From Roseimicrobium sp. ORNL1 (GTDB taxonomy: Bacteria > Verrucomicrobiota > Verrucomicrobiia > Verrucomicrobiales > Verrucomicrobiaceae): a stretch of DNA of 64,000 bases. The notes under the pieces are model-generated. The model made no database searches, was not told where the DNA came from, and saw only the letters and a program-made list of their open reading frames with translations. Below, piece after piece: positions 1-8,532 of this stretch (position 1 is the stretch's first letter; each line of letters starts with the position of its first letter). The stretch is taken from positions 1,426,001 through 1,490,000 of the forward strand of contig NZ_CP049143.1 in assembly GCF_011044495.1 (NCBI RefSeq), in the 5' to 3' direction. The translations under genes and the position numbers were made by a program.

Positions 1-2525
1 GTAATCCGAAATGGGCCGGCTATCATCCTGGCTACAATCCCCAAAACTGGAATCTCTCGCTTCCAGATGACACGCCCCTTGCACAAGATGAAAAACGCAT
101 CCAGGCGTGCCTGCAACTGGAGCTTTTCTGCCCCTCCGTGGGTTGGGGCAAGCTTCATCCCGAGCTTACCTTCGTTCTGGATGGCACGGCCGTGAGTGCC
201 ATTACGGTCAGTGGCCAGTCGATCTTCAGCACCACGGGAGACCTTGTCGTAAAGTCAGAAGGCTCCAAGGATGGCAATGACTCGGGTGTCAGAGGCATTT
301 TCGAGCAGCGGGATGCCTCTCCCAGCGGTGGCACGGCGAGCTTTAAAAATCTCGTGGTTGACAAGCGAGTTCACACCATCGGGAGAATGTCTGCTGATCC
401 GGATTACAACTCTGGGGCGGGTGGTGGTGAGCATGCCAACATGGCCAACCTCGACCTGGTTAGCAGTTTCATCACGGTCAAGCGCGATCAGTACATGACG
501 TTTACCGTGCCGAGGCCGATCAAGCTCGATATCTATGACGATCACGACTGGCAGGGCAGGGAGCCCATCCAGACCATCAATCTCACCTTCCCGGTGGGAC
601 CGACGACGGTGATGACGCCCGATATTGTCTGTAATACCACGGCGAGGCGTGACTTCTACAATACGAATGGCGACAGATACCTGCAAAGAGCCATTGAGGC
701 GCCCCGTTGGTGGGCATTCAACTGGGCCGGTGCCGTGAACCGCTATAAAGGTGACGCTGAAGACTATCTCCGCAGGCCGGAGAATATCAAGGAGCGCATA
801 AAGGAGGAGTATGTGGGCGACAACATCCGCTGCTGTGGACGGCTGCGCATCGATGGGCGAACCGATGGTGTTTTTGAGGCTCCCAATCAGTCTGCGAACA
901 ACAAGTTTCCCACGGATCAGCAGTTTATTTATGGGGCATCCCCCACCTACAACCTCGTCAAGAACAAGTTTACTGACCGGGACAACCCCAAGGAGCATTA
1001 TGGGACAGATGTCGTCCGCAGCATCATTCCCAAGTATGGGGACTACCGGCTCATCGCCGCGCGGCGCGTGGTGCCGGGCGACATGTGGGTGCCTCATCCG
1101 CTCTGGGACTATAAGGATATTGCGATGGCACATAATCTCACTTCCGCCGATTCGGACAGGGAGCCCGGATTTGATCGCAGTGGCCAGCCAGGCGTGGAAG
1201 ATGATCCCACCCGACGGCTGGTGAAGAATACCAACCAGGCGGAGAGCTACGAAAACCCCAAGATTCCCGACATGCCGCATACTCCCGAAGCAGCGGCGGC
1301 GGCGGCAAGGTACCGCGATTTTGACAATGCCGTGGGACCCACGAGAGATGGTGCCTATATCAACAAGCCGGATGAGGGTAATTTCTCCGCCAGGTACTTC
1401 TGGATTCAGAATGCCACGCGGCTGTACAGAAACGCCTACTTCCACAAAACTTGGGAGACGGACTCGGCTGGGGACATGTATTTTACTCCCAACCGGATGA
1501 TTCAGTCGCCGGTGATGTTTGGTTCCCTCCCCACTGGTGTCTTTGGTGGACAGCCGGGGCCCCAGGCAGATGCAGCTACCCACGGAGTGCCGTGGAGAAC
1601 GCTGCTGTTCCGGCCTGATGTTACCTACCCGTCCGGCGGCGCCAGCCATGCAGGCATGGTGGTGCCCAGGGATCACTATGTGCTGGATCTCTTCTTCATG
1701 CCCGTAGTCGAACCCTACGCCATCAGCGAGCCGCTCTCGGTGGCTGGCAGGATCAACGTGAATTACCAGATTATGCCGTTCACCCACATCCGGCGCGCGA
1801 CTGGTCTTCATGCCGTCCTTAAGGGCGAGCTGATGAACGCGGTTCCGAAAAAGCAGGGGAAGAATTATCTGAAGGCCAAAGACCCCAACGTGTTTCCTCA
1901 GAAATTCTGGGAGGAGAACCGCTCTGACAAGGCGATCCCCAACGATCAGATCCAGTACTTCCATCGCAAGATCAATATTGCGGAAACGCTCAAGCAGCTT
2001 GACGAACGGTTCAACCTGTCCACCAAGGCACCTGCCGACGGAAGGGGATTGCTGCGGTCCGCAAGCCAGTTCTGCGAGATTCACCTCATCCCGGCGGATT
2101 TGCCCTCGGGCGCCGTCGCGGGCTATGCGAACGCCAATATCAATATCCAGGCGATCAGCAATGATACCACGCGGAAACAGGAGCTGGGTCGCTTCTGGGA
2201 GGCGCACGCCTTGACAGGTGATAACATGCGCGAACGTCCGTATGCGAACATCTATCCCCGGATCACATCGCGCACAAACACCTTCCGGGTGCACGTGCGG
2301 GCCCAGTCCATCCGGAAGGCTCGTTCCACGGATCCCGCGGTGTTTGTTCCCGAGGCGGACTCAGTGCTGAGCGAATATCGTGGTTCTACCCTGATCGAAC
2401 GTTACATTGATCCGAATGATACTCGCATTCCGGAGTATGCAGATGGTACGAATCCGCTTGGCAAGCCGCCCCTTGATTCGTTCTACCGCTTCCGCGTGCT
2501 GGAGAACAAGCGCTTTGTTCCGTGA
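1..2525 (+). CDS. Verru_Chthon cassette protein A (5' end missing)
   Basis: The frame is open from base 3 with no stop, so the gene begins left of the window and the GTG at 138 is not the true start. About 840 residues are visible, ending at TGA 2523-2525. The product is a large protein rich in Asn, Tyr, Trp and Pro, without transmembrane segments in the visible part. The identification rests mainly on context: three prepilin-like genes follow in the order B, C, D known as the Verru_Chthon cassette of Verrucomicrobia, in which A is the very large first protein. Family knowledge is that A carries an N-terminal hydrophobic pilin-like segment, which would lie outside this window. Function is unknown; a surface or pseudopilus-tip role is inference. 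A 679-residue antisense frame over the same bases is a shadow. Confidence 0.75.
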   Translation, partial: NPKWAGYHPGYNPQNWNLSLPDDTPLAQDEKRIQACLQLELFCPSVGWGKLHPELTFVLDGTAVSAITVSGQSIFSTTGDLVVKSEGSKDGNDSGVRGIFEQRDASPSGGTASFKNLVVDKRVHTIGRMSADPDYNSGAGGGEHANMANLDLVSSFITVKRDQYMTFTVPRPIKLDIYDDHDWQGREPIQTINLTFPVGPTTVMTPDIVCNTTARRDFYNTNGDRYLQRAIEAPRWWAFNWAGAVNRYKGDAEDYLRRPENIKERIKEEYVGDNIRCCGRLRIDGRTDGVFEAPNQSANNKFPTDQQFIYGASPTYNLVKNKFTDRDNPKEHYGTDVVRSIIPKYGDYRLIAARRVVPGDMWVPHPLWDYKDIAMAHNLTSADSDREPGFDRSGQPGVEDDPTRRLVKNTNQAESYENPKIPDMPHTPEAAAAAARYRDFDNAVGPTRDGAYINKPDEGNFSARYFWIQNATRLYRNAYFHKTWETDSAGDMYFTPNRMIQSPVMFGSLPTGVFGGQPGPQADAATHGVPWRTLLFRPDVTYPSGGASHAGMVVPRDHYVLDLFFMPVVEPYAISEPLSVAGRINVNYQIMPFTHIRRATGLHAVLKGELMNAVPKKQGKNYLKAKDPNVFPQKFWEENRSDKAIPNDQIQYFHRKINIAETLKQLDERFNLSTKAPADGRGLLRSASQFCEIHLIPADLPSGAVAGYANANINIQAISNDTTRKQELGRFWEAHALTGDNMRERPYANIYPRITSRTNTFRVHVRAQSIRKARSTDPAVFVPEADSVLSEYRGSTLIERYIDPNDTRIPEYADGTNPLGKPPLDSFYRFRVLENKRFVP

Positions 2526-2565
2526 AGCCGTCCGTTTCGGTGCGCCAGGCAATTTTCACAGCATC

Positions 2566-3057
2566 ATGAATCCTTTTCTTAAATCGATTACCCGACGTTT
2601 CCGGAAGGGGGGCTTCTCCCTGCCAGAAGTCACCATCGCCGTGGGGATCACCGCCTTGGGCATTGTGGCTATCTTGGGACTGCTCCCGCAGGGCTATGAC
2701 ATGGCCATGAAGACCTCCCAGCTGACTGCTGAGAGTCGCATCGTCCAGCAGATCACGGGAGAATTCAATACGGGGGATTGGTCGGAGATGGACCGGGCAG
2801 GAGGCGCTGGCAACCGATGGTTCGACGATCAGGGGCTGGAAACGAATAGTCGTTCGGATCTAGGCCTCTCTTATGTGGTGAGAGTGGAGGTGCCCTCACC
2901 GGATGTGCAGCTCCCTGGTTCCACCGCGAGTGGCGGAATGGAAAAGAACCTTCGCCGGATCATCATCAAGGTGGCTGCTTCTACCAATCCTGATTATCCC
3001 TTTACCGACTCGCGACGTTTTTCCACCATCACGGCTTTTGTCGCAAAAACCAACTAA
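2566..3057 (+). CDS. Verru_Chthon cassette protein B, prepilin-like
   Basis: Predicted product of 163 residues. I choose ATG 2566 rather than an upstream start overlapping gene A, because it gives a short basic leader ending in KGG followed by FSLPEVTIAVGITALGIVAI, a type IV pilin / type II pseudopilin N-terminus with the conserved Glu at position 5 of the mature protein (cleavage expected between Gly and Phe). The rest is a small soluble domain, as in minor pseudopilins. It starts 40 bases after gene A and ends 7 bases before gene C, so the cassette is probably one transcript. It should be processed by a prepilin peptidase and inserted in the inner membrane. Function beyond that is unknown. 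Confidence 0.85.
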   Translation: MNPFLKSITRRFRKGGFSLPEVTIAVGITALGIVAILGLLPQGYDMAMKTSQLTAESRIVQQITGEFNTGDWSEMDRAGGAGNRWFDDQGLETNSRSDLGLSYVVRVEVPSPDVQLPGSTASGGMEKNLRRIIIKVAASTNPDYPFTDSRRFSTITAFVAKTN

Positions 3058-3064
3058 AAGAGTC

Positions 3065-4171
3065 ATGACACATTTTGCAAGCATGGTGCCGCACCGCGGC
3101 AGTTCCAGGCCCCAAGCGGCGAGTCGTGCCTTCACCCTTGTGGAACTCCTCGTTTCCATGACGGTGCTGACGATTCTTCTCCTGATCGTGACCAATGTCA
3201 TCAGTGAGACACAGAAGGCATGGAGCCAGGCATCTTCACGCGTTTCCCAGTTCCGTGAAGCTCGCGCGGCCTTTGACGTCCTTACCCGAAATATCAGCCA
3301 GGCGACCCTGAATACGTATTGGGATTACAAGCGTTCCAATCCGAACGACATCGCGGAGGTTCCTTCGAAATACGAGCGGACGTCAGAGCTTTCCTTCATC
3401 GTGGGCCAGGGGTCAGCTTTGCTGCGCAATTCGTCAAATTCGCAGAATGTCTCCTCTCATGCTATTTTCTTTCAGGCACCACTTGGCAATACTCAGGAGG
3501 GCGAAAACGCCAACCTGACCAATTTGCTCTGCGCCAGGGGCTACTACGTGTTGTATGGAAATGACGCTCCGTTTCTTCCCGGATTCTTGCCTGCCAACTA
3601 TGCCAAAAACCGGTTCAGGTTGATGGAATATTCGCCCACGGCGGAGACAAATCGTATCTACGCTGACGGGTTCCGGCCTACCGACTCAAACAATAGCAGC
3701 GTCTGGTTTGAGAGGGACGCCATGGCTCCGATCTCGGCGACTGAAACCGCTGCCAATCGTAGTCCTGCAAGGCCCATTGCTGAGAACATCATTGCGCTGA
3801 TCATATCACCCCGCGTTTCACCGAAAGAGGCAGGAAGCGTGGATCCGACGTACATTGCGCCGTTCTACGATTATGACTCCACCAAGAGAGCTAATCAGTC
3901 GGCTCAGTCGCCAGATGGTCAAGGTACTCAACACCTGATACCACCGCTGCTGGAGGTCACGATGGTGGCGCTTGATGGGCCGTCGGCTGAGAAGCTCGAG
4001 TTGCAGACGCACTCGCCGAATTTTGTCTCTGAGGCCGGGGCTGCGTTTACCAACGCGAACTCCTACCAGGGGGATATTCAGGCCTTGGAGGACGAGCTTA
4101 TCAAACGCCGCCTGAACTTCCGGGTCTTTCGTGCCACCATCCCCATGCGCTCTTCCAAGTGGAGCCTGTAG
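3065..4171 (+). CDS. Verru_Chthon cassette protein C, prepilin-like
   Basis: Predicted product of 368 residues from ATG 3065. After a leader of about 24 residues comes AFTLVELLVSMTVLTILLLI, a prepilin methylation segment with Glu at mature position 5; the residue before the expected cleavage is Arg-Ala rather than the usual Gly, so processing could be atypical. The long C-terminal region is polar and resembles the GspJ-like size class of minor pseudopilins. It lies 7 bases downstream of gene B and 38 bases upstream of gene D. The length fits the third member of the Verru_Chthon cassette. The partners should be the other cassette pseudopilins; the cargo or substrate is not known. Confidence 0.85.
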   Translation: MTHFASMVPHRGSSRPQAASRAFTLVELLVSMTVLTILLLIVTNVISETQKAWSQASSRVSQFREARAAFDVLTRNISQATLNTYWDYKRSNPNDIAEVPSKYERTSELSFIVGQGSALLRNSSNSQNVSSHAIFFQAPLGNTQEGENANLTNLLCARGYYVLYGNDAPFLPGFLPANYAKNRFRLMEYSPTAETNRIYADGFRPTDSNNSSVWFERDAMAPISATETAANRSPARPIAENIIALIISPRVSPKEAGSVDPTYIAPFYDYDSTKRANQSAQSPDGQGTQHLIPPLLEVTMVALDGPSAEKLELQTHSPNFVSEAGAAFTNANSYQGDIQALEDELIKRRLNFRVFRATIPMRSSKWSL

Positions 4172-4209
4172 AGTGAGCACAGTGTATCATGGTTTAACTA
4201 TCTTATCAT

Positions 4210-4872
4210 ATGACTTGGCACCTCAAAATGAGCGCTCGCATTCGTGGAGGCTTCACGCTCATCGAAATGCTGGTGGTGATCACCATCATCGGACTTCTTA
4301 TTGCCTTAACAGTGCCGGCTCTGACCCGCACGATGGAGGCCAATCGCCTGACATCGGCGGGAGAAGGTTTCACCAATCGTATTTCCCAAGCCCAGCAATT
4401 GGCTGCAGCGAGAAACAAGCGCATGCAGGTGTGGTTTATCCGGTCCTCGTCGACAGACTCCATTGACAATACGAACGCCTTCCGCTCGTACGCCATCTGT
4501 GAGGTTCCTTCAGACGGCACCCAGGCGAAAATTATCGCCGGTCCCTTTCCGGTGGAGACGGGAATTGTGATCGCTGACTCGGCAACTTTGTCACCGCTGG
4601 TGACGGGCCCCATGATTCCCGTGCCTGAGCAGATGTCTCCGGCTCCCGACGCCAGAGCATCCGTCGTTGAGCTTGCACCGGACGGTGGCATGAAAAAGAT
4701 GAAGAGCGGTGCCAATGGGCTCGTGGGCGAGGACACGCCTCTGGCCAACTGCTTCCTCACGTTTGTGAAGGATATTCCTTCGGAGCTATCGGCTTCCGTG
4801 CCTACGAACTTCTACACCGTCCAAATCGATCCTTTCACGTCTCGCGCACGGACCTTCCGCCCAACTTTTTAG
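4210..4872 (+). CDS. Verru_Chthon cassette protein D, prepilin-like
   Basis: Predicted product of 220 residues from ATG 4210, or 214 from ATG 4228. The second start would give the compact leader MSARIRGG directly before FTLIEMLVVITIIGLLIALT, a textbook prepilin cleavage site and helix, and may be the true one; neither has an obvious Shine-Dalgarno sequence. The size and single N-terminal helix resemble GspH-type pseudopilins. It is the last gene of the cassette, and the next 200 bases hold no gene before the tRNA. Together with B and C it would form a short pseudopilus-like structure; this is inference from the family, since no secretion ATPase or platform gene is in the window. Confidence 0.85.
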   Translation: MTWHLKMSARIRGGFTLIEMLVVITIIGLLIALTVPALTRTMEANRLTSAGEGFTNRISQAQQLAAARNKRMQVWFIRSSSTDSIDNTNAFRSYAICEVPSDGTQAKIIAGPFPVETGIVIADSATLSPLVTGPMIPVPEQMSPAPDARASVVELAPDGGMKKMKSGANGLVGEDTPLANCFLTFVKDIPSELSASVPTNFYTVQIDPFTSRARTFRPTF

Positions 4873-5086
4873 GCGAAGGAGGGAGTCGTATTTGCCGGAA
4901 AGTCGATGTCGCCCGATTGCTTCGTTACAGCGAAGTGCTGCAGGCCAAATTACATTTGGTCGGCTTTTCATCTGACGGTTCGCAGACGGCAGATGAGCGA
5001 GGGAAAGAATTTGTTCCCAAGTCAGTTAACTTTGTAAATTTCAGTTGCGCATCCACAAGGGTAAGTTAAAGAGACTGCCCACCATT

Positions 5087-5161
5087 TTCCTGAGTAGCTC
5101 AGCGGTAGAGCGGGTGGCTGTTAACCACCATGTCGTAGGTTCGATCCCTACCTCAGGAGCC
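5087..5161 (+). tRNA. tRNA-Asn (anticodon GTT)
   Basis: A complete cloverleaf can be read. The acceptor stem TCCTGAG pairs with CTCAGGA, the D arm contains TAGCTCAGCGGTAGAGC, the anticodon stem GGTGG/CCACC encloses a loop with anticodon GTT, and the T arm is GTAGG-TTCGATC-CCTAC. The discriminator base is G at 5158 and the CCA end is encoded at 5159-5161. The anticodon reads Asn codons AAC/AAU. The gene is solitary and followed at once by a strong terminator. Confidence 0.96.
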
Positions 5162-5166
5162 AACTT

Positions 5167-5202
5167 TAAAGCCTCTCATTTCGAGAGGCTTTTTTGTTTT
5201 TT
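5167..5202 (+). terminator. Rho-independent terminator after tRNA-Asn
   Basis: AAGCCTCTC (5168-5176) pairs perfectly with GAGAGGCTT (5182-5190) around a five-base loop and is followed by a T-rich run broken by one G. It lies six bases past the CCA end of the tRNA. Confidence 0.9.
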
Positions 5203-6060
5203 TGATCTGTGGCCGTTTAACCGCAGAGGGAGGTGAGTGTTAAGGAAGGGGCCAAGAGCGGGAACCAGGCGCCGCCTTCAACTGAGAGCGAAAGCACTCC
5301 GCATGGAGAGGCATAGCGTAGAAGAGTTCGCCAGCTTCTATTTCATGCAGATGAGGCGTCAGCGATGGTGATGATGAAATGGCGAGTGCAGATGGCGTTG
5401 CGCTCGATGCCGTGGAGAGCGGTGGCAAGCGATTGAATCCGAGGTGGTATTGAGCAGGGGAGTGCAGTCGCCCAAATCAGTGTGGGTATTGGCGAGCCTG
5501 TGGCCCTGGAGCATGACTTGGGCTTGGTTCGAACCGTGTCGTGATGGTCTGATGCCGCCGTGTGCCACGACGCAACGTACAGAGCCCTGTTGGAGGGAGA
5601 GAGTGGATTACTCATCCCCTGCGAGATGTCCTTGGAGCAGGCGGAGCAGAACTCACATCGCTGTTGGGAGCGTTGTCGATCGCTTCGTGGTCATGGATCC
5701 GGCTTGAAGAAATGGTGAACTGCAATGTCTCATTCCAGCGCGTAAGGCGACGAGACCAAGGGAACTGGGCGATGGGGATGGGTGAAAAGCGAGTTGTGCA
5801 GAGATTGCTCCGGTGCAGTGGTTGCGGTTGTTCGATCGGAATGAAAATCGAAATCCAGTTTGTCCTTGCGATAACAAAAGCAAGGTTTCAGAACATGTCC
5901 AATTTATCTATACAATAGCATAATTGTGCAAAGCTGGGCAAAGTCGCTCCGTATTGCGCAATTTAGGGCAATGTGTGCGCAAAAATTAAACGGTTGTTCA
6001 CCGAAGGTGCCTTGCGAAATACACGAGCCCCTTGTAATTTCTGTAACAATCATCACCTCT
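5203..6060. other. Gene-poor stretch downstream of tRNA-Asn
   Basis: No convincing gene is visible in about 860 bases. The open frames present (for example 5562-5918 plus strand and 5343-5615 minus strand) are short, overlap each other, lack recognisable motifs and have no clear ribosome sites. From about 5860 the sequence becomes noticeably A/T-rich and contains TATACAAT-like sequence near 5910, which may hold the promoter of the gene at 6061. I see no integrase gene and no copy of the tRNA 3' end, so evidence for an integrated element is lacking. Confidence 0.5.
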
Positions 6061-6717
6061 ATGAAAGAACTAATAGCCATCGTAGGTATCGTCACGATGC
6101 TGGGTGTTCACCCAGTGAAAGCTGATTGCACATTCGGCGGACCCGGGATTACGCCTGGAACCAAGAAGTGCACCGCGTTCCCCGCCATCCTGGAAGTGGA
6201 AACGGAAGGTTGCTACAAATTCACGTACCAGGGCTGCGAAGCCAAGGGGAACGTGGGTTCCGGTGGCACTGGTACTGGCAACAACAATAATAATGACGAC
6301 GATGATCGCCATCGCTGGGACGATGACGATGATGACGACAACAACGGTGATGGCACCGGCCCCATTGAGCTCGAAGCTACTTGCAAGGATGACAAGGCCC
6401 AGCCCAAGTCCTGCAGCAGCAAGGTGAATTACACCAAGGTGGACGAATTCAACACCTCTCCGATCAAGACGTGCAATTCGACTCCCACAACCTTCAAGTG
6501 CGGTACCAAGGACACGAAGCCCATGAAGTGCAAGCTGAAGTTCGATTGCAAGGGTAAGGCGACGAAGCCCAATGGCTGCTTCAACGTCTGCGGATCCATC
6601 CAAAAGGACCCGACTCCCCCGGTGGGCACTTTGACCTTCGCGGTGGGTTCTTACGCCCTGCATGAAGTGGGCGTGGGCACCACGCCTCCCGGTGTTGCGA
6701 CCGTCACTCGTGACTAA
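6061..6717 (+). CDS. Secreted Cys-rich protein with Asp/Asn low-complexity linker
   Basis: Predicted product of 218 residues from ATG 6061; the frame is open further upstream but this start gives a clean signal peptide (MKELIAIVGIVTMLGV, cleavage expected after VKA). The mature part has at least twelve cysteines, many in short Lys-rich contexts such as KCGTKDTKPMKC and FDCKGKATKPNGC, which suggests a disulfide-bonded extracellular protein. Residues about 70-100 form a linker of Gly, Asn and long Asp runs that could bind calcium. No known family is recognised. It is monocistronic: preceded by an A/T-rich region and followed by a strong terminator. Confidence 0.75.
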   Translation: MKELIAIVGIVTMLGVHPVKADCTFGGPGITPGTKKCTAFPAILEVETEGCYKFTYQGCEAKGNVGSGGTGTGNNNNNDDDDRHRWDDDDDDDNNGDGTGPIELEATCKDDKAQPKSCSSKVNYTKVDEFNTSPIKTCNSTPTTFKCGTKDTKPMKCKLKFDCKGKATKPNGCFNVCGSIQKDPTPPVGTLTFAVGSYALHEVGVGTTPPGVATVTRD

Positions 6718-6735
6718 GTTTTTGAATTGACCGTG

Positions 6736-6770
6736 AACAGGCGGCGGATTTATCCGCCGCCTGTTTTTTT
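6736..6770 (+). terminator. Strong Rho-independent terminator
   Basis: A perfect 13-bp stem (6736-6748 with 6753-6765) around the tetraloop TTTA runs into a run of T. It ends the transcript of the secreted Cys-rich gene, whose stop codon is 20 bases upstream. Confidence 0.93.
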
Positions 6771-6924
6771 GTGCTCTGCATCGTGATGCGTCAGAGAGTG
6801 TGACTTGAGCGAAACATCTAGCGCGTCCATATTTTTACATGAAGCCGTACGCCTGGTGCGATGTGTGATGGAAGCAATGTGAGCGGCCATTGCCGGTCAG
6901 ACCCCGCTGCTCATTTCAGGACCC

Positions 6925-8403
6925 ATGGAATCTCCAAAGTACCGCAGCTTGCGTGAGCGCCTATTTGCGCCGGTGGACATTGCATTCCTGGTGTTCTTCC
7001 GACTGGGCTTTGCCGGAATCATGCTTTGGGAGGTGTATCGCTACTTCAGCCTGGGCAGGATCAAGCCGTACTACATCGAAGAAGGTTTTCGCTTCAAATA
7101 CTACGGCTTCGGATGGATTGAGCCCTGGCCGGGCGATGGGATGTACTGGCATTTTTATGCCATGGGGGCGTTCTTGGTGTGCATGCTTGTGGGCTTTTGC
7201 TATCGGGTGGCAGCTCTTCTTTTTGCCTGTGCCTTCACCTATATGTTCCTGCTGGATCAGGCATATTATCTCAATCACTTCTACCTGGTCTGCCTGATTT
7301 CGTTTCTCATGGTGCTGGTGCCGGCGCACCGTGCGTGGTCGGTGGATGCGTGGCTCAGGCCGCGGCTTCGCTCGCAGACCGTTCCTACGTGGAGTTTATG
7401 GCTATTGCGTGCCCAGATTGGCATCGTGTATTTCTACGGAGGGCTGGCGAAGATGGGGCCCGACTGGCTCCGAGGAGAGCCCATGCGCGAGTGGCTCGCG
7501 GATCGTGCGGGAAAATTCCCCGCTTTTGGACACTACTTTTTTGAAGAATGGGTAGTCTATGGTTTTGCGTACGGCGGGATGCTATTCGACCTGCTTGTGG
7601 TACCGCTCCTTTTGTGGAAGCCGACTCGCTGGCTGGGATTTCTGTGGGCTCTTTCGTTCCATCTCATCAACAACCAGCTCTTCAACATCGGGATCTTTCC
7701 GTGGTTCATGCTGTGCGCCACGCTCATTTTCCTGCCACCGGATTTCCCGAAACGCATCTGGAGGTTTCTGGTCCGCTGGTTTCCCATCCTTTTCCTCGGG
7801 AAGAAAGTGGAGCCTCACATTGCGACGCCTGCTTCTCCCTCAAATCTATCTGCTGCCATTGGGGATTCGGGTTCATGGACCCTGGGACGGCGCGTCCTGG
7901 TGACATTCCTCGGGCTGTATCTACTCGCGCAGTGCCTCATTCCATTCCGCCACCTGTTATACCCGGGCGATGTGAACTGGACGGAGGAGGGGCATCGCTT
8001 TTCCTGGCGGATGAAGCTTCGGGGCAAGGATGGAGGGGCAGTTTTCAAGGTAGTGCAGCCGTCCACGGGGCGCTTCTGGGAGTTTCATCCCGAGGGGAAC
8101 CTGACGCTGAAGCAGGTGGAGGAGATGGCGGGGCGCCCAGATATGGTCTTGCAGTTCGCGCATCATCTCGCCTGGGCGTTTGGAAAGAAGGGCTACGGCG
8201 AGGTCGAGGTATACGCGAACGTGATGGTGTCGTTGAACGGCCGGGAACCTGAGCTGATGATCGATCCCAAGGTGGACCTCGCGAAGGTGAAACGGAGCCT
8301 CGCGCACAACACCTGGATTCTTCCCCTGAAAGGAGAGCTTCCCAAGCCCCAACCGAATCGCCGCGCGAACTATGTGTACGAACAGAAAGAGGCGGCGGAG
8401 TAG
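6925..8403 (+). CDS. HTTM-domain (vitamin K-dependent gamma-carboxylase-like) membrane protein
   Basis: Predicted product of 492 residues from ATG 6925. The first 290 residues are polytopic (about seven helices) and match the HTTM / VKG carboxylase transmembrane domain. Recognisable pieces are YFYGGLAKMGPDW around residue 169-181 and HLINNQLFNIGIFPW near 250. Lys176 stands where the human gamma-glutamyl carboxylase has its proposed catalytic-base lysine (AGVKKLDADW); this comparison is from memory. Residues about 320-480 form a soluble C-terminal part after one more membrane helix. Bacterial members have no proven substrate. No peptide substrate gene is obvious next to it, although the Cys-rich secreted protein lies 200 bases upstream. 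Confidence 0.85.
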   Translation: MESPKYRSLRERLFAPVDIAFLVFFRLGFAGIMLWEVYRYFSLGRIKPYYIEEGFRFKYYGFGWIEPWPGDGMYWHFYAMGAFLVCMLVGFCYRVAALLFACAFTYMFLLDQAYYLNHFYLVCLISFLMVLVPAHRAWSVDAWLRPRLRSQTVPTWSLWLLRAQIGIVYFYGGLAKMGPDWLRGEPMREWLADRAGKFPAFGHYFFEEWVVYGFAYGGMLFDLLVVPLLLWKPTRWLGFLWALSFHLINNQLFNIGIFPWFMLCATLIFLPPDFPKRIWRFLVRWFPILFLGKKVEPHIATPASPSNLSAAIGDSGSWTLGRRVLVTFLGLYLLAQCLIPFRHLLYPGDVNWTEEGHRFSWRMKLRGKDGGAVFKVVQPSTGRFWEFHPEGNLTLKQVEEMAGRPDMVLQFAHHLAWAFGKKGYGEVEVYANVMVSLNGREPELMIDPKVDLAKVKRSLAHNTWILPLKGELPKPQPNRRANYVYEQKEAAE

Positions 8404-8532
8404 TGCTGGGAGGCCCCCGTTTTCTGAGGCCAGTCACAAGTTCTGAGTGTTGCATGCGCCATGACCACCTGCAGCGGTGAGAATCGTGCCAGCCTGGCGC
8501 GGGTGGCGTCTCCATCGCGGCTGGGCGTATGT

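Noticed and set aside
255-2294. 679-residue minus-strand frame opposite Verru_Chthon protein A
   Set aside because: It mirrors a gene supported by cassette context, has no motifs, and such long antisense frames are expected at this GC content.
5562-5918. 118-residue frame in the gene-poor tract
   Set aside because: No motif, no ribosome site, overlaps other equally poor frames.
6290-6345. GAC/GAT/AAC-rich tract considered as a microsatellite
   Set aside because: It is in frame within a secreted protein and mixes codons, so it is better explained as a coded Asp/Asn linker.
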